A stretch of DNA of 64,000 nt from Blautia sp. An81 (GTDB lineage Bacteria > Bacillota > Clostridia > Lachnospirales > Lachnospiraceae), in NCBI RefSeq assembly GCF_002161285.1, contig NZ_NFHH01000003.1, positions 186,001 through 250,000 of the forward strand, given 5' to 3'. Under the pieces are notes generated by a model that saw only the letters and a program-made list of their open reading frames with translations, made no database searches and had not been told where the DNA came from. Positions 39,648 to 49,752 of the stretch are shown in pieces (within the stretch, counting starts at the first letter, position 1; each line of letters opens with the position of its first letter). The translations under genes and the position numbers were made by a program.

Positions 39648-41721
39648 AACTATCGGGGGAAATATCCGGAGGAATTTCTGGCTGATGATTTTATTCTTCC
39701 TTGCCTTTCTGGTAGTTATGCCGGCCAGTACCCTGACGGCATTGGATGGGGCAAAATATATCGATACCACAAACTTTACTGTTAACATGACAAATACTTT
39801 TATCCAATGTATCAGAAGCTCTCTGGTTCAGGTTATAGTGGCCGGCTGCGGAGCTCTGGCGGCTCTTTCGGTCTTCTTTTACCTTTATTCCCAGGAGAAG
39901 ACAGATTTTTACCACAGTCTTCCCATGAGAAGAGAAGGATTGTTTATGGCACAGTTTTTAAGCGGATTCAGTCTGTTTCTGATCCCTTATGTATTAAACC
40001 TGCTGCTGACTCTTGCTATAGGGTTGGTTTACGGTGCAGTGAACCAGACAGCCCTGAGTATTTTGGTAATACATACCCTTCTGGCGGTGATTTATTTTCT
40101 GGCAATCTATGGAGCGGCGGTCCTTGCCATCCTGCTCACAGGAAACCTTTTTACAGGTACGCTGGGATTTATGACACTGATGTTTTACGGGCCAATCCTC
40201 TATATGACTTTTACCAGACTTAATGCCAGATTTTTTGAAACAATCGTACAGGAGATGGACTATGATTTTGGGATTTTTCTAAGCCCTCTTATTGCCTATA
40301 TCAGCGGGGGAACAGTGGATTGGACCTGGAAATCTTTGTGTATATATTTCCTTTACGGAGTTGTTCTGGCCCTGGTTGTGATCCTGGCGGACATATTGGT
40401 TTACCGGATACGTCCTTCAGAAAGCTTCCATAAAGCCATTGCATTTAAAAAGCTGGAGCCAGTGATCAAGGTCTGCGGGATACTTCCTCTTTCCCTGCTC
40501 TGTGCTCTGTATTTCAGCGGTTACATGTATAACCAATTTTTCTGGATGGTCATCGGCGCAGTAGTGCTCACTCTGATCTTTTCCATGATCTTCGATTTCC
40601 TCTGTAATATGGATATCCGTATGGCTCTGAAGCCTAAGGTATCAACAGGGGTGATTCTGGCAGTTTTGATACTGATTCTTGGAGGATACCGGACAGATAT
40701 CACAGGAGTGGATACTTTTTTACCAGATGAAGAGAAGGTTGCTTCTATGTCTCTGTATCTTCCCAGTGTCAGCGGTCAGTTCCAGTATCCGGAAAGCAGT
40801 GTGACGGAAAGCCCTACATATACCACATTCTCGCTGAAGCAGTGGGTAGAGGATTTCCAGGAGATTTACGCGCTGGCAGAAAAGAGTGTGGAATATGTCA
40901 GGAACCATGAGGCCTATGCATCAGATGTGCAGAGTCTCCGGGAAAACGGTGATCCAGAGCAGACGATGGTTATGATCTATATAGGCTATCACATGAAATC
41001 CGGACAGGATGTATACCGAATGTACTATATACCGGAGACCGAGGAACTGGTAGAAAATATCGGACGGGTATATGACACCTGGGAATACAGAGAAAAGATT
41101 TTGCCTACCAGCTATATCGATACAGAAAAAATTGAAAATATTTATACCTACAGTTTTACAGAATCAGGAAAGGCTTTAACTTTATCTGATGAAAATCAGG
41201 AAAGGCTGCTAAAAACCTACCAGGAAGAACTGGAAAATATGACCTTTGACCAGAGCCGCAGGGAGAAGCAGGTAGGATGGCTGGAACTTCAGGAAAAGGC
41301 AGAACCGGAGATCAGTGCTATGGGATACAGCGTGAATAGTACCTATACTTATAGCTATAACCTTCCAGTATATGCGAGCTTCGAGAAGACCAGAGCTATG
41401 CTGGAAAAGCTGGGGAATCCTATGGCTGACAGTATTGAGCCAGACCAGGTAGAATCTATCTTATTGAGCAGGTATTCCTATGAAAGCGGGGAAGAACAGT
41501 ACCTGGAAAAAGAATACCGCACGGAAGAAGACATTGAGAAGCTCCTGGCCCAGGCTACTTTCCGTGACGAGCGCTTTACTGTAGGAAGCCATGTAAACTA
41601 CCAGGTTTCCTGTGAGATTACCTGGAAGGACAGTAAAAAAGATAAGATAGCATTTTATATTTTTGAAGACAGCAGTCTGACAGATATTTTAGAACAATTA
41701 AATCAAGGGAATACTGACTAA
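39622..41721 (+). CDS. ABC transporter permease with large extracytoplasmic domain
   Basis: 699 residues. N-terminal half has about eight membrane helices (residues ~20-350); the C-terminal ~340 residues are polar (many Tyr, Glu, Ser) and probably outside the membrane, after a helix near residues 345-360. Looks like a fusion of ABC-2 permease with a sensor or substrate domain. ATG 39622 preferred over GTG 39601 because GGAGG is 9 nt before it. Ends in a terminator. Confidence 0.85.
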   Translation: MTSRNYLLKTIGGNIRRNFWLMILFFLAFLVVMPASTLTALDGAKYIDTTNFTVNMTNTFIQCIRSSLVQVIVAGCGALAALSVFFYLYSQEKTDFYHSLPMRREGLFMAQFLSGFSLFLIPYVLNLLLTLAIGLVYGAVNQTALSILVIHTLLAVIYFLAIYGAAVLAILLTGNLFTGTLGFMTLMFYGPILYMTFTRLNARFFETIVQEMDYDFGIFLSPLIAYISGGTVDWTWKSLCIYFLYGVVLALVVILADILVYRIRPSESFHKAIAFKKLEPVIKVCGILPLSLLCALYFSGYMYNQFFWMVIGAVVLTLIFSMIFDFLCNMDIRMALKPKVSTGVILAVLILILGGYRTDITGVDTFLPDEEKVASMSLYLPSVSGQFQYPESSVTESPTYTTFSLKQWVEDFQEIYALAEKSVEYVRNHEAYASDVQSLRENGDPEQTMVMIYIGYHMKSGQDVYRMYYIPETEELVENIGRVYDTWEYREKILPTSYIDTEKIENIYTYSFTESGKALTLSDENQERLLKTYQEELENMTFDQSRREKQVGWLELQEKAEPEISAMGYSVNSTYTYSYNLPVYASFEKTRAMLEKLGNPMADSIEPDQVESILLSRYSYESGEEQYLEKEYRTEEDIEKLLAQATFRDERFTVGSHVNYQVSCEITWKDSKKDKIAFYIFEDSSLTDILEQLNQGNTD

Positions 41722-41736
41722 CAGATTTGCATAGAG

Positions 41737-41785
41737 AAAGGATCAGAGCAGAATACCTGAAAACAGGCTGCTTTGGTCCCTTTTT
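41737..41785 (+). terminator. Terminator of the GntR-ABC operon
   Basis: AAAGGATCAGAGCAG...CCTG pairs imperfectly with CAGGCTGCTTTGGTCCCTTT around AAAA; T run ends the hairpin. Confidence 0.75.
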
Positions 41786-41787
41786 CG

Positions 41788-41817
41788 TTGACAAGTAAGA
41801 GGAGAGAAGGGTAAAAT
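41788..41817 (+). promoter_or_regulatory. Promoter of the ArsR-family gene
   Basis: TTGACA 41788-41793, 18-bp spacer, TAAAAT 41812-41817. Confidence 0.6.
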
Positions 41818-41857
41818 AGAATAAAATATTTGTTTTAAAACAGCGGAGATATTGCAA

Positions 41858-42769
41858 ATGGACAGAGAATTAAATTTAGAGAACGAAAAAGAACTGACAG
41901 CATTGGGCAAGGCCCTTTCCTCAGAAGCCCGGATCAGAATTCTCAGTTTATTGGGAAACGGTCCTCTGTGTGTAAATGAGATTGCAGAAATGCTGGACAT
42001 ACCGGCTTCTTCTGCAGCCTTGAATATCCGTGTTCTGGAAGAGGCAGGCCTGATCCGCACAGAATTGAAACCAGCGGCAAGAGGTTCCATGAAAATGTGT
42101 ATTCCCCAAGAAGGAAAAGTAATCCTGGATCTTCAGAAACAGGAGGAGAAAAAGAAAGAAGAGATAATTTCCATGCCGGTGGGAAACTATGTGGACTATC
42201 GGATCACCCCTACCTGCGGAATGGTAAACGAGGAAGGCTATATTGATGGAGAAGATGAACCCAGATGCTTCTATGACCCTAAGCGGACAACGGCAAAACT
42301 GATCTGGTTTTCTTCCGGATATCTGGAATACCGGTTCCCTAATGCGGCTCTTCAGGAGGAACCGGCCAGAGTCTTAGAGTTTTCGGCAGAACTGTGTTCA
42401 GAGGCACCGGACTATAATCTGGACTATCCTTCAGACATCACTTTATGGATTAACGGAAAAGAAGCGGGAACCTGGATCTGTCCTTCGGACTTTGGAGGAA
42501 GAAGGGGAAAACTGAACCCTGACTGGTGGGAGGACAGCAAGAGCCAGTATGGAAATCTGAAAACCTGGAGACTGGACCGTTCCGGAACTTATCTGGATGG
42601 AGAGAGAAGCGCTCCTTTTAAGATAGAGGATTATGATCTGGAAAAAGGCCCTTATATTTCTGTGATCATAGGAATCAAAGAACAGGCAGAACACATAGGA
42701 GGGGTGAATATATTTGGAAACTGCTTCGGCGACTATCCTCAGGACCTGGTTATGAAAGTAAAATTTTAA
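41858..42769 (+). CDS. ArsR-type regulator with a large C-terminal domain
   Basis: 303 residues. Winged HTH at residues ~15-85 (LSSEARIRILSLLGNGPLCV, NEIAEMLDIPASSAALNIRVLEEAGLI). The C-terminal ~190 residues are beta-rich with many aromatic residues (WINGKEAGTWICPSDFGGRRG, NPDWWEDS) and look like a ligand-binding (perhaps carbohydrate-binding) jelly-roll; no metal-binding Cys of classic ArsR is seen. Since galK-galT starts ~100 bp downstream, sugar sensing is possible. ATG 41858 has GGAG 9 nt upstream. Confidence 0.8.
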   Translation: MDRELNLENEKELTALGKALSSEARIRILSLLGNGPLCVNEIAEMLDIPASSAALNIRVLEEAGLIRTELKPAARGSMKMCIPQEGKVILDLQKQEEKKKEEIISMPVGNYVDYRITPTCGMVNEEGYIDGEDEPRCFYDPKRTTAKLIWFSSGYLEYRFPNAALQEEPARVLEFSAELCSEAPDYNLDYPSDITLWINGKEAGTWICPSDFGGRRGKLNPDWWEDSKSQYGNLKTWRLDRSGTYLDGERSAPFKIEDYDLEKGPYISVIIGIKEQAEHIGGVNIFGNCFGDYPQDLVMKVKF

Positions 42770-42777
42770 AAAAGGGG

Positions 42778-42805
42778 TTTACAAACAGGTAATCTGTGCT
42801 ATAAT
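42778..42805 (+). promoter_or_regulatory. galK-galT promoter
   Basis: TTTACA 42778-42783, 16-bp spacer, TATAAT 42800-42805. Confidence 0.7.
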
Positions 42806-42873
42806 TGCGATAGAAACATAAAAAATGAAATGAAACATAAAAAATGTTTTAAATGCAAAGCATGGAGGTAGAA

Positions 42874-44043
42874 ATGATGCTGCAATTGATGGAAAAGTTT
42901 CAGAAGCTTTTTGGAGAAGGAGGAGATATTCGCTCTTACTTCTCGCCGGGACGTGTAAATCTTATCGGCGAGCACACAGATTATAACGGAGGACATGTTT
43001 TTCCCTGCGCGCTGACTATTGGCACCTATGGCGTGGCAAGAAAGAGAGGGGATAGGAAAATCCGTCTTTACTCTGAAAATTTCAGCAAAATGGGCGTTAT
43101 AGAAACCAGTCTGGACGACCTGGTATATCAGGACAGTGCAGGATGGACCAATTATCCCAAAGGGATTGTCTGGACCTTTCGTGAAAAAGGCTATCCCATT
43201 GATAAAGGTTTTGACATGCTGATGTATGGAAATATTCCTAATGGCTCAGGTCTTTCTTCTTCTGCCTCTGTGGAGCTTCTTATGGGAATTATCCTGAAAG
43301 ATCTGTTCGGATATGAAGACCTGACCATGATAAACCTGGCTCTGATGGGACAGTATGGGGAAAATAATTTTAACGGTATGAACTGCGGGATCATGGATCA
43401 GTTTGCCATAGCAATGGGGAAAAAAGACCATGCGATTTTCCTGGATACCCAGAATCTTCAGTACGAATATGCGCCAATCCATATGGAAGGCTGCAAAATT
43501 GTTATTGCTGCAAGCAACAAGAAGAGAAAACTGACAGATTCTAAATATAACGAGAGAAGAGCGGAATGTGAAGAAGCCCTGAAAGATATCCAGAGTGTGA
43601 AGAATGTTCAGGCTCTTGGGGAATTGTCTGAGGAAGAGTTTGAGGAGATAAAAGACGTTATAAAAAATCCGGTCTGCAGGAAAAGAGCAAAGCACGCAGT
43701 CTATGAAAATCAGAGAACAGTTCGGGCGGTTAAGGCTCTGAAAAATAATGAACTGGAAACTTTCGGAAGACTGATGAACGAATCCCATATATCTCTGAGA
43801 GATGATTACGAAGTTACGGGGAAAGAGCTGGATACCCTGGTAGAAGCAGCCTGGAAACAGGAAGGCGTTATCGGTTCAAGAATGACAGGGGCAGGCTTTG
43901 GAGGCTGTACAGTCAGTATTGTAAAAGAGGATAAGGTAGAGGATTTTGTTAAAAATGTAGGCGGAATTTACGAAAAGACCATAGGTTATGCAGCAGACTT
44001 TTATGTAGTGGAGATTGGTGACGGAACAAGAAGGATTTCTTAA
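42874..44043 (+). CDS. galK: Galactokinase
   Basis: 389 residues, GHMP kinase. Galactose to galactose 1-phosphate. GRVNLIGEHTDYNGG (substrate site), NGSGLSSSASVE (ATP loop) and TGAGFGGC near the C-terminus. ATG 42874 has GGAGG 5 nt upstream; the in-frame ATG at 42853 is less likely. First gene of the Leloir pair. Confidence 0.96.
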   Translation: MMLQLMEKFQKLFGEGGDIRSYFSPGRVNLIGEHTDYNGGHVFPCALTIGTYGVARKRGDRKIRLYSENFSKMGVIETSLDDLVYQDSAGWTNYPKGIVWTFREKGYPIDKGFDMLMYGNIPNGSGLSSSASVELLMGIILKDLFGYEDLTMINLALMGQYGENNFNGMNCGIMDQFAIAMGKKDHAIFLDTQNLQYEYAPIHMEGCKIVIAASNKKRKLTDSKYNERRAECEEALKDIQSVKNVQALGELSEEEFEEIKDVIKNPVCRKRAKHAVYENQRTVRAVKALKNNELETFGRLMNESHISLRDDYEVTGKELDTLVEAAWKQEGVIGSRMTGAGFGGCTVSIVKEDKVEDFVKNVGGIYEKTIGYAADFYVVEIGDGTRRIS

Positions 44044-44074
44044 AGAAGCAATAGAAAGGAGAAGGGTGAAAGAT

Positions 44075-45565
44075 ATGTTGAACAAGAATATCAGAGATCT
44101 GGTACAGTATGGGATTGATACAGGGCTGGTGCCTGAGTGTGAGAGGGTTTATACTACGAATCTTCTGCTGGATGTATTTCATGAAGACGAATACACAGAG
44201 CCGGAGGACCAGGAAGTATGCAAAGACCTGGAGACCATTCTGGGAGAACTTCTAAATGAGGCAGTAAAAAGAGGGATTATTGAAGATAGTATTGGCTACC
44301 GGGATCTGTTTGACACCAAAATCATGAACTGCCTGGTTCCCCGTCCGGCCCAGGTTCAGGAAAAATTCTGGAAAGAGTACGAGAAAAGCCCTGAAGCGGC
44401 TACAGAATTTTTCTATAAATTCAGTCAGGATACGGATTATATCCGCCGTTACCGCATAAAGAAAGACAGGCGCTGGACTGTGGAAAGCCCCTATGGAACC
44501 ATAGATATCACCATTAACCTTTCCAAGCCGGAAAAAGATCCAAAGGCTATTGCCGCTGCAAAGAATGCAAAACAGAGCAGTTATCCAAAATGCCAGCTCT
44601 GCATGGAAAATGAGGGATATGCAGGAAGACTGAATCACCCTGCAAGAGAAAACCACCGGATCATTCCCATCACTATTAATGACAGCCAGTGGGGATTCCA
44701 GTATTCTCCATATGTTTACTATAACGAACATTGTATTGTCTTCAATGGACAGCACATTCCTATGAAGATTGAGAGAAATACCTTTGTAAAACTTTTTGAT
44801 TTTATCAAGCTGTTTCCTCATTATTTCCTGGGGTCTAATGCAGACCTGCCCATTGTAGGAGGCTCTATTTTAAGCCACGACCACTTCCAGGGAGGACATT
44901 ATACTTTTGCCATGGCCAAGGCTCCTATGGAAGAAAAAGTTGTCATTCCAGGCTATGAAGATGTAGAAGCAGGCATCGTAAAATGGCCTCTTTCCGTGCT
45001 GAGAATCCGGAGCAAAGATGAGAAAAGGCTTATTGACCTGGCAAGCCATGTACTGGAAGTATGGAGAGGATACACAGACGAAGCTGCCTTTGTCTTTGCG
45101 GAAACAGATGGAGAGCCCCACAATACTATTACTCCTATCGCCAGAAAGAAAGGGGATATGTTCGAGCTGGATCTGACCCTTAGAAATAATATCACTACGG
45201 AGGAAAATCCTTTAGGAGTGTACCATCCCCATGCAGAGTACCACCATATCAAGAAAGAAAATATTGGTCTTATTGAGGTTATGGGTCTGGCTGTCCTTCC
45301 TGCAAGACTGAAGGAAGAACTGGAACTTCTGGCAGAATACATATTGGAAGGAAAAGATCCTGCAGAAAATGAAATGCTGGAAAAACACAGTGTCTGGGTA
45401 AAGGAATTCCTTCCAAAATATCCTGAGATCACAAAGGAGAATGTAATGGACATCCTTCAGGAAGAAGTGGGGCAGGTATTCGTTCATGTACTGGAGGACG
45501 CAGGAGTTTATAAGTGTACACCTGAGGGAAGGGAAGCCTTCCGCCGCTTTATAAAGGTTTTATAA
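44075..45565 (+). CDS. galT: UDP-glucose-hexose-1-phosphate uridylyltransferase (type 2)
   Basis: 496 residues. Moves UMP between glucose 1-phosphate and galactose 1-phosphate. The Firmicute GalT family: VYTTNLLLDVF, SSYPKCQLCMENEGYAG, and ILSHDHFQGGHY with the active His region. ATG 44075 has AAGGAGAAGGG upstream. Follows galK by 31 bp; galE is not in the window. Confidence 0.95.
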   Translation: MLNKNIRDLVQYGIDTGLVPECERVYTTNLLLDVFHEDEYTEPEDQEVCKDLETILGELLNEAVKRGIIEDSIGYRDLFDTKIMNCLVPRPAQVQEKFWKEYEKSPEAATEFFYKFSQDTDYIRRYRIKKDRRWTVESPYGTIDITINLSKPEKDPKAIAAAKNAKQSSYPKCQLCMENEGYAGRLNHPARENHRIIPITINDSQWGFQYSPYVYYNEHCIVFNGQHIPMKIERNTFVKLFDFIKLFPHYFLGSNADLPIVGGSILSHDHFQGGHYTFAMAKAPMEEKVVIPGYEDVEAGIVKWPLSVLRIRSKDEKRLIDLASHVLEVWRGYTDEAAFVFAETDGEPHNTITPIARKKGDMFELDLTLRNNITTEENPLGVYHPHAEYHHIKKENIGLIEVMGLAVLPARLKEELELLAEYILEGKDPAENEMLEKHSVWVKEFLPKYPEITKENVMDILQEEVGQVFVHVLEDAGVYKCTPEGREAFRRFIKVL

Positions 45566-45578
45566 GAACAAATGCAGA

Positions 45579-45622
45579 GGAAACAAAAAAGATAGGCGCT
45601 CCTGCCTGTCTTTTTTGTTTCC
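45579..45622 (+). terminator. Terminator after galT
   Basis: GGAAACAAAAAAGATAGGCG pairs with the CCTGTCTTTTTTGTTTCC arm ending at 45622. Confidence 0.88.
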
Positions 45623-45678
45623 TTTATGCTATACTACAAGAATAAGATAGAAATTATCCAACAACAAGGAGAACAGAC

Positions 45679-48324
45679 ATGAAGGAAAAAATCCTGCTGA
45701 TAGACGGGCACAGTATCTTGAACAGAACTTATTACGGGCTTCCGGACCTGACAAATTCCGAAGGCCTTCATACCAACGCCATATACGGGTTTCTCAATAT
45801 CCTATTTAAAATGCTGGAGGAGGAGAATCCCGATTACCTTACAGTAGCCTTTGACCTTCCTGCCCCTACCTTCCGCCATAAAATGTATGATGCCTATAAA
45901 GGGACCAGAAAGCCTATGCCGGGAGAGCTGCGGGAACAGGTGCCGGTGATGAAAGACGTGCTGGAAGCCATGGGAGTAAATATTGTATCTAAAGAAGGGT
46001 ATGAGGCAGATGACGTCCTGGGAACTCTGGCAAAGAAAAGCGAAACTCAGGGAATGGATGTGACCATTCTTTCCGGTGACAGGGATCTCCTTCAGCTGGC
46101 CACAGAAAATATCTGTATCCGGATTCCCAAGACAAAGGGAGGAAAGACTACTATTGAGGACTATTATGCAAAAGATGTAAAAGAGGCTTACCAGCTTACG
46201 CCGCCTCAGATCATAGAGCTGAAAGCCCTGATGGGAGATTCTGCCGACAATATTCCCGGACTTCCGGGAGTAGGTGAGAAAACTGCCACAAAGCTCCTTC
46301 TGGAATACGGTACTGCAGAAAATGCCTATGCTCATGTGGAGGAAATCAAGCCCAAGAAAGCCCAGAACGCCTTTCTGGAGCATTATGATCTGGCAGTGCT
46401 GAGCCGAAAGCTGGCGACTATCAATACCGACAGTCCTGTGGAACTGGACCGGGAGAAGGCAAGGGTCCATGATTTCTATACCCAGGAGGCCTATGAATTT
46501 TTCAAGGAGCTGGAGTTTAAAAACTTCCTTTCCAGATTCCAGGATAAGGGAGAACAGGTAAAGGCAGAAGAGTATTTCCAGACAGTGACGGATCTTGCCC
46601 TTGCAGAAGAAATCTTCAAAAAAGCAGAAGAAAAAGAAGGCATCGGTCTGGAACTTTTGGAAGAGGGAGATAGTTTCCTTGGCCTGGGGCTGTCCTATGA
46701 GGAGGAAGAGAAGTTTCAGGTGTACTGTTTTCTGCCTCAGGGATTTTTGACCAGGGATTATCTCATGGAGAAGGCTGACCGTCTCTGCGGACATGGCAGA
46801 CTGGTTGCTTCTCTGGATATTAAGACTATGCTCCGTCACATGGATATCCAGGAGCATACAGCTATGTTTGACGCAGGGATCGCTGCCTATCTTCTGAATC
46901 CTCTGAAGTCCCAGTATACTTATGATGATATTGCCAAGGAATACCTGGGAGAAATCCTTCCTGCTAAAGAAGACCTTATAGGAAAGCTTTCCTATGTGAA
47001 GGCTTCTGATGAAAAAGAACAGGAAGTTGCCAAAAGTATCTGCTACATGGCTTATGTGGCGCTGAAGTCTCAAAAGCCCCTTCTGGGAGCTCTGGAAAGC
47101 ACAGGAATGAAAGCTTTATTTACAGACATTGAAATGCCTCTGCTTTTTACTCTTTCCGATATGGAAAAGGAAGGCATCCGGGTCAATGGAGAAGAGTTGA
47201 AGGAGTATGGAGAAAAACTTCAGGTTCGTATCGAAGAGCTGGAGAAAACCATCTGGGAAGAGGCAGGAGAGGAATTTAATATCAATTCGCCCAAGCAGCT
47301 GGGAGTGATTCTTTTTGAAAAGATGGGGCTGCCGGGGGGGAAAAAGACCAAGACCGGATATTCTACAGCAGCAGATGTGCTGGAGAAGCTGGCGCCGGAT
47401 CATCAGATTGTAGCGGATATCCTGGAATACCGGCAGCTTGCAAAGCTGAAGTCTACTTACGCAGACGGACTGGCCAACTATATAGATGAAGGAGGAAGGA
47501 TCCATTCCACCTTTAATCAGACCATTACTGCCACTGGAAGGATCAGCAGTACAGAACCAAACCTTCAGAACATCCCTGTCCGGACAGAGCTGGGAAGAAT
47601 GCTCAGGAAGGTCTTTATCCCTAAAGAGGGTTATGTATTTCTGGATGCAGATTATTCCCAGATCGAGCTTCGCGTGCTGGCCCATATGTCCGGAGATGAG
47701 AAGCTGATCCAGGCATACCGGGAGGCCCAGGATATCCACAGGATCACAGCTTCCCAGGTCTTCCATGTTCCCTTTGAACAGGTGACACCTCTTCAGAGAA
47801 GAAATGCCAAGGCAGTAAACTTTGGGATTGTCTATGGCATCAGCTCCTTTGGATTGAGCCAGGATCTGAGTATTACCAGAAAAGAGGCTGCTCAGTATAT
47901 TGAGGATTATTTCAAGACCTATCCAAAGATCAAAGGATTTCTGGACGGACTGGTGAAACAGGCAAAGGAACAAGGATATGTGTCTACTATGTTTGGAAGA
48001 AGACGTCCGGTGCCGGAACTGAAATCCAGCAACTTTATGCAGCGTTCTTTCGGAGAAAGGGTAGCTATGAATTCTCCCATTCAGGGAACCGCTGCTGACA
48101 TCATAAAAATTGCCATGAACCGGGTAAGCAGAAGACTCAGAGAAGAAAATCTGAAGTCAAAGCTGATCCTTCAGGTTCATGATGAGCTGCTCATTGAGAC
48201 AGCCAGAGAGGAAGAGCCCAGGGTGGCCGCTATCCTGGAGGAAGAGATGAAAGGAGCAGCAGAGCTGTCTGTGGCTTTGGAAGTGGATATGCATACCGGA
48301 GAAAACTGGTATGAAGCTAAATAG
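45679..48324 (+). CDS. polA: DNA polymerase I
   Basis: 881 residues. Fills gaps and removes RNA primers. 5'-3' exonuclease (residues 1-290: LLIDGHSILNRTYYG, EADDVLGTLAKK, GDRDLLQL), a middle domain, and the A-family polymerase with motif A DADYSQIELRVLAH, motif B RRNAKAVNFGIVYG and motif C VHDELLIE. The proofreading domain lacks the DxE motif (its place reads GLELLEE), so 3'-5' exonuclease is probably inactive, as in Bacillus relatives. A G7-A5 run at 47334-47345 codes Gly-Gly-Lys-Lys. Confidence 0.96.
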   Translation: MKEKILLIDGHSILNRTYYGLPDLTNSEGLHTNAIYGFLNILFKMLEEENPDYLTVAFDLPAPTFRHKMYDAYKGTRKPMPGELREQVPVMKDVLEAMGVNIVSKEGYEADDVLGTLAKKSETQGMDVTILSGDRDLLQLATENICIRIPKTKGGKTTIEDYYAKDVKEAYQLTPPQIIELKALMGDSADNIPGLPGVGEKTATKLLLEYGTAENAYAHVEEIKPKKAQNAFLEHYDLAVLSRKLATINTDSPVELDREKARVHDFYTQEAYEFFKELEFKNFLSRFQDKGEQVKAEEYFQTVTDLALAEEIFKKAEEKEGIGLELLEEGDSFLGLGLSYEEEEKFQVYCFLPQGFLTRDYLMEKADRLCGHGRLVASLDIKTMLRHMDIQEHTAMFDAGIAAYLLNPLKSQYTYDDIAKEYLGEILPAKEDLIGKLSYVKASDEKEQEVAKSICYMAYVALKSQKPLLGALESTGMKALFTDIEMPLLFTLSDMEKEGIRVNGEELKEYGEKLQVRIEELEKTIWEEAGEEFNINSPKQLGVILFEKMGLPGGKKTKTGYSTAADVLEKLAPDHQIVADILEYRQLAKLKSTYADGLANYIDEGGRIHSTFNQTITATGRISSTEPNLQNIPVRTELGRMLRKVFIPKEGYVFLDADYSQIELRVLAHMSGDEKLIQAYREAQDIHRITASQVFHVPFEQVTPLQRRNAKAVNFGIVYGISSFGLSQDLSITRKEAAQYIEDYFKTYPKIKGFLDGLVKQAKEQGYVSTMFGRRRPVPELKSSNFMQRSFGERVAMNSPIQGTAADIIKIAMNRVSRRLREENLKSKLILQVHDELLIETAREEEPRVAAILEEEMKGAAELSVALEVDMHTGENWYEAK

Positions 48325-48350
48325 CGGATTTTTACGAAGGAGGGAAAAGT

Positions 48351-48953
48351 ATGAGAGTAATCGGTGTGACAGGGGGCGTAGGCTCAGGGAAAAGCGCGGT
48401 TTTAAATTATATTGAGGCCCATTTTGACGCCAGGATCGTAAAGGCAGACGAAGTAGGACATATGCTGATGATGCCCTGGGGAAAATGCTATGAGCCGGTG
48501 GTGAAGCTTTTTGGAGACTGGGTCGTAAAGGAGGACGGCTCTCTGGACCGTCAGGCCATTGCCCAGATCGTATTTAAGGATTCCGAAATGCTGAAAAAGC
48601 TCAATGGGATTATCCACCCTGAAGTGAAAAAATACATTGTGAATGAGATAGAAAGATCCAGAAAAGAAGAGACAGAATTCTTCTTTTTGGAAGCTGCCCT
48701 TCTTCTGGAAGAAAAATATGATGAAATCTGTGACGAGATATGGTATATTTATTGCGAAAAAGAAGTCCGGATGGAGCGCCTTCGCCGGGACCGGGGATAT
48801 TCAGATGAACGGATCCGCCAGGTAATGGAAAATCAGCTTCCCGATGAGGAGTATGAGGCTCACTGTGACTTCCAATTATATAACGATGAAGATGTGGCCC
48901 ACACCTATCTTCAGATCGAGCGAAGGATGAGAACATATTATGAATCTGTGTAG
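48351..48953 (+). CDS. coaE: Dephospho-CoA kinase
   Basis: 200 residues. Last step of CoA synthesis. P-loop GGVGSGKSAVL (residues ~7-17), KADEVGH, HPEV and RLRRDRGYSDERI. 26 bp after polA; overlaps the next gene by 14 bp. Confidence 0.95.
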   Translation: MRVIGVTGGVGSGKSAVLNYIEAHFDARIVKADEVGHMLMMPWGKCYEPVVKLFGDWVVKEDGSLDRQAIAQIVFKDSEMLKKLNGIIHPEVKKYIVNEIERSRKEETEFFFLEAALLLEEKYDEICDEIWYIYCEKEVRMERLRRDRGYSDERIRQVMENQLPDEEYEAHCDFQLYNDEDVAHTYLQIERRMRTYYESV

Positions 48954-49737
48954 TATAGCCAGCGGAAGCAGCGGCAACTGTATTTACGTGGGAAGTGAGC
49001 ACACCAGCCTGCTGGTAGACGTTGGGATCAGCAAAAAGCGCATTGAGGAAGGACTGCGCAGCATTGACCGGAGCTGTCAGGAGTGTGACGGAATCCTGAT
49101 CACCCATGAACACTCCGATCACATTAAAGGTCTGGGAGTGATTTCCAGAAAGCATGGGATACCGGTTTATTGTACAAAAGGGACCATGGAGGCGATCCAG
49201 AGGATGAACAGTCTGGGGAAACTGCCTCCTGATCTTTTTCACGTCATCGAGGCTGACCGCCCTTTTCAGATCGGAGACCTTCAGGTAAACCCTTTCGCCA
49301 TCTCCCATGATGCGGCGGAACCGGTAGGGTACCGGATCAACCAGGGAGAAAAGTCTGTGGGGATTGCCACAGACCTGGGGTATTATGATGAGTACATAGT
49401 CCAGAATCTTTCAGGACTGGATGTGCTTCTCCTGGAGGCCAATCATGACGTGAACATGCTTCAGGTGGGAAGGTATCCCTATTATCTGAAGCAGCGTATC
49501 CTGGGAAATAAGGGGCACTTGTCCAATGAGACGGCGGGAAGACTGCTTTGCAGGCTTCTCCATGACCGCCTCCAGGCGGTTTTTCTGGGACATCTGAGCC
49601 AGGAAAACAATTACGAGGCACTGGCCTATGAGACCGTGTGCTCAGAGGTGACTATGGGAGAAAATCCCTGGACTTCCTCAGATTTTAAGATTACCGTGGC
49701 CCACAGGGACAGAATATCCGACCTGGTCACCATTTAG
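48940..49737 (+). CDS. MBL-fold metallohydrolase, YycJ/WalJ family
   Basis: 265 residues. IASGSSGNCIYVG at the start and ILITHEHSDHIKGL with the HxHxDH zinc site; DVLLLEANHD near the middle. YycJ-type proteins have been tied to DNA repair and cell-wall regulation in Bacillus. Overlaps coaE. Confidence 0.9.
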   Translation: MNLCSIASGSSGNCIYVGSEHTSLLVDVGISKKRIEEGLRSIDRSCQECDGILITHEHSDHIKGLGVISRKHGIPVYCTKGTMEAIQRMNSLGKLPPDLFHVIEADRPFQIGDLQVNPFAISHDAAEPVGYRINQGEKSVGIATDLGYYDEYIVQNLSGLDVLLLEANHDVNMLQVGRYPYYLKQRILGNKGHLSNETAGRLLCRLLHDRLQAVFLGHLSQENNYEALAYETVCSEVTMGENPWTSSDFKITVAHRDRISDLVTI

Positions 49738-49752
49738 AAAAGGAGCAGAATC

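Noticed and set aside
45802-47073. 423-codon minus-strand frame inside polA
   Set aside because: Antisense to a well-conserved gene, composition not protein-like, no ribosome site; a shadow frame.
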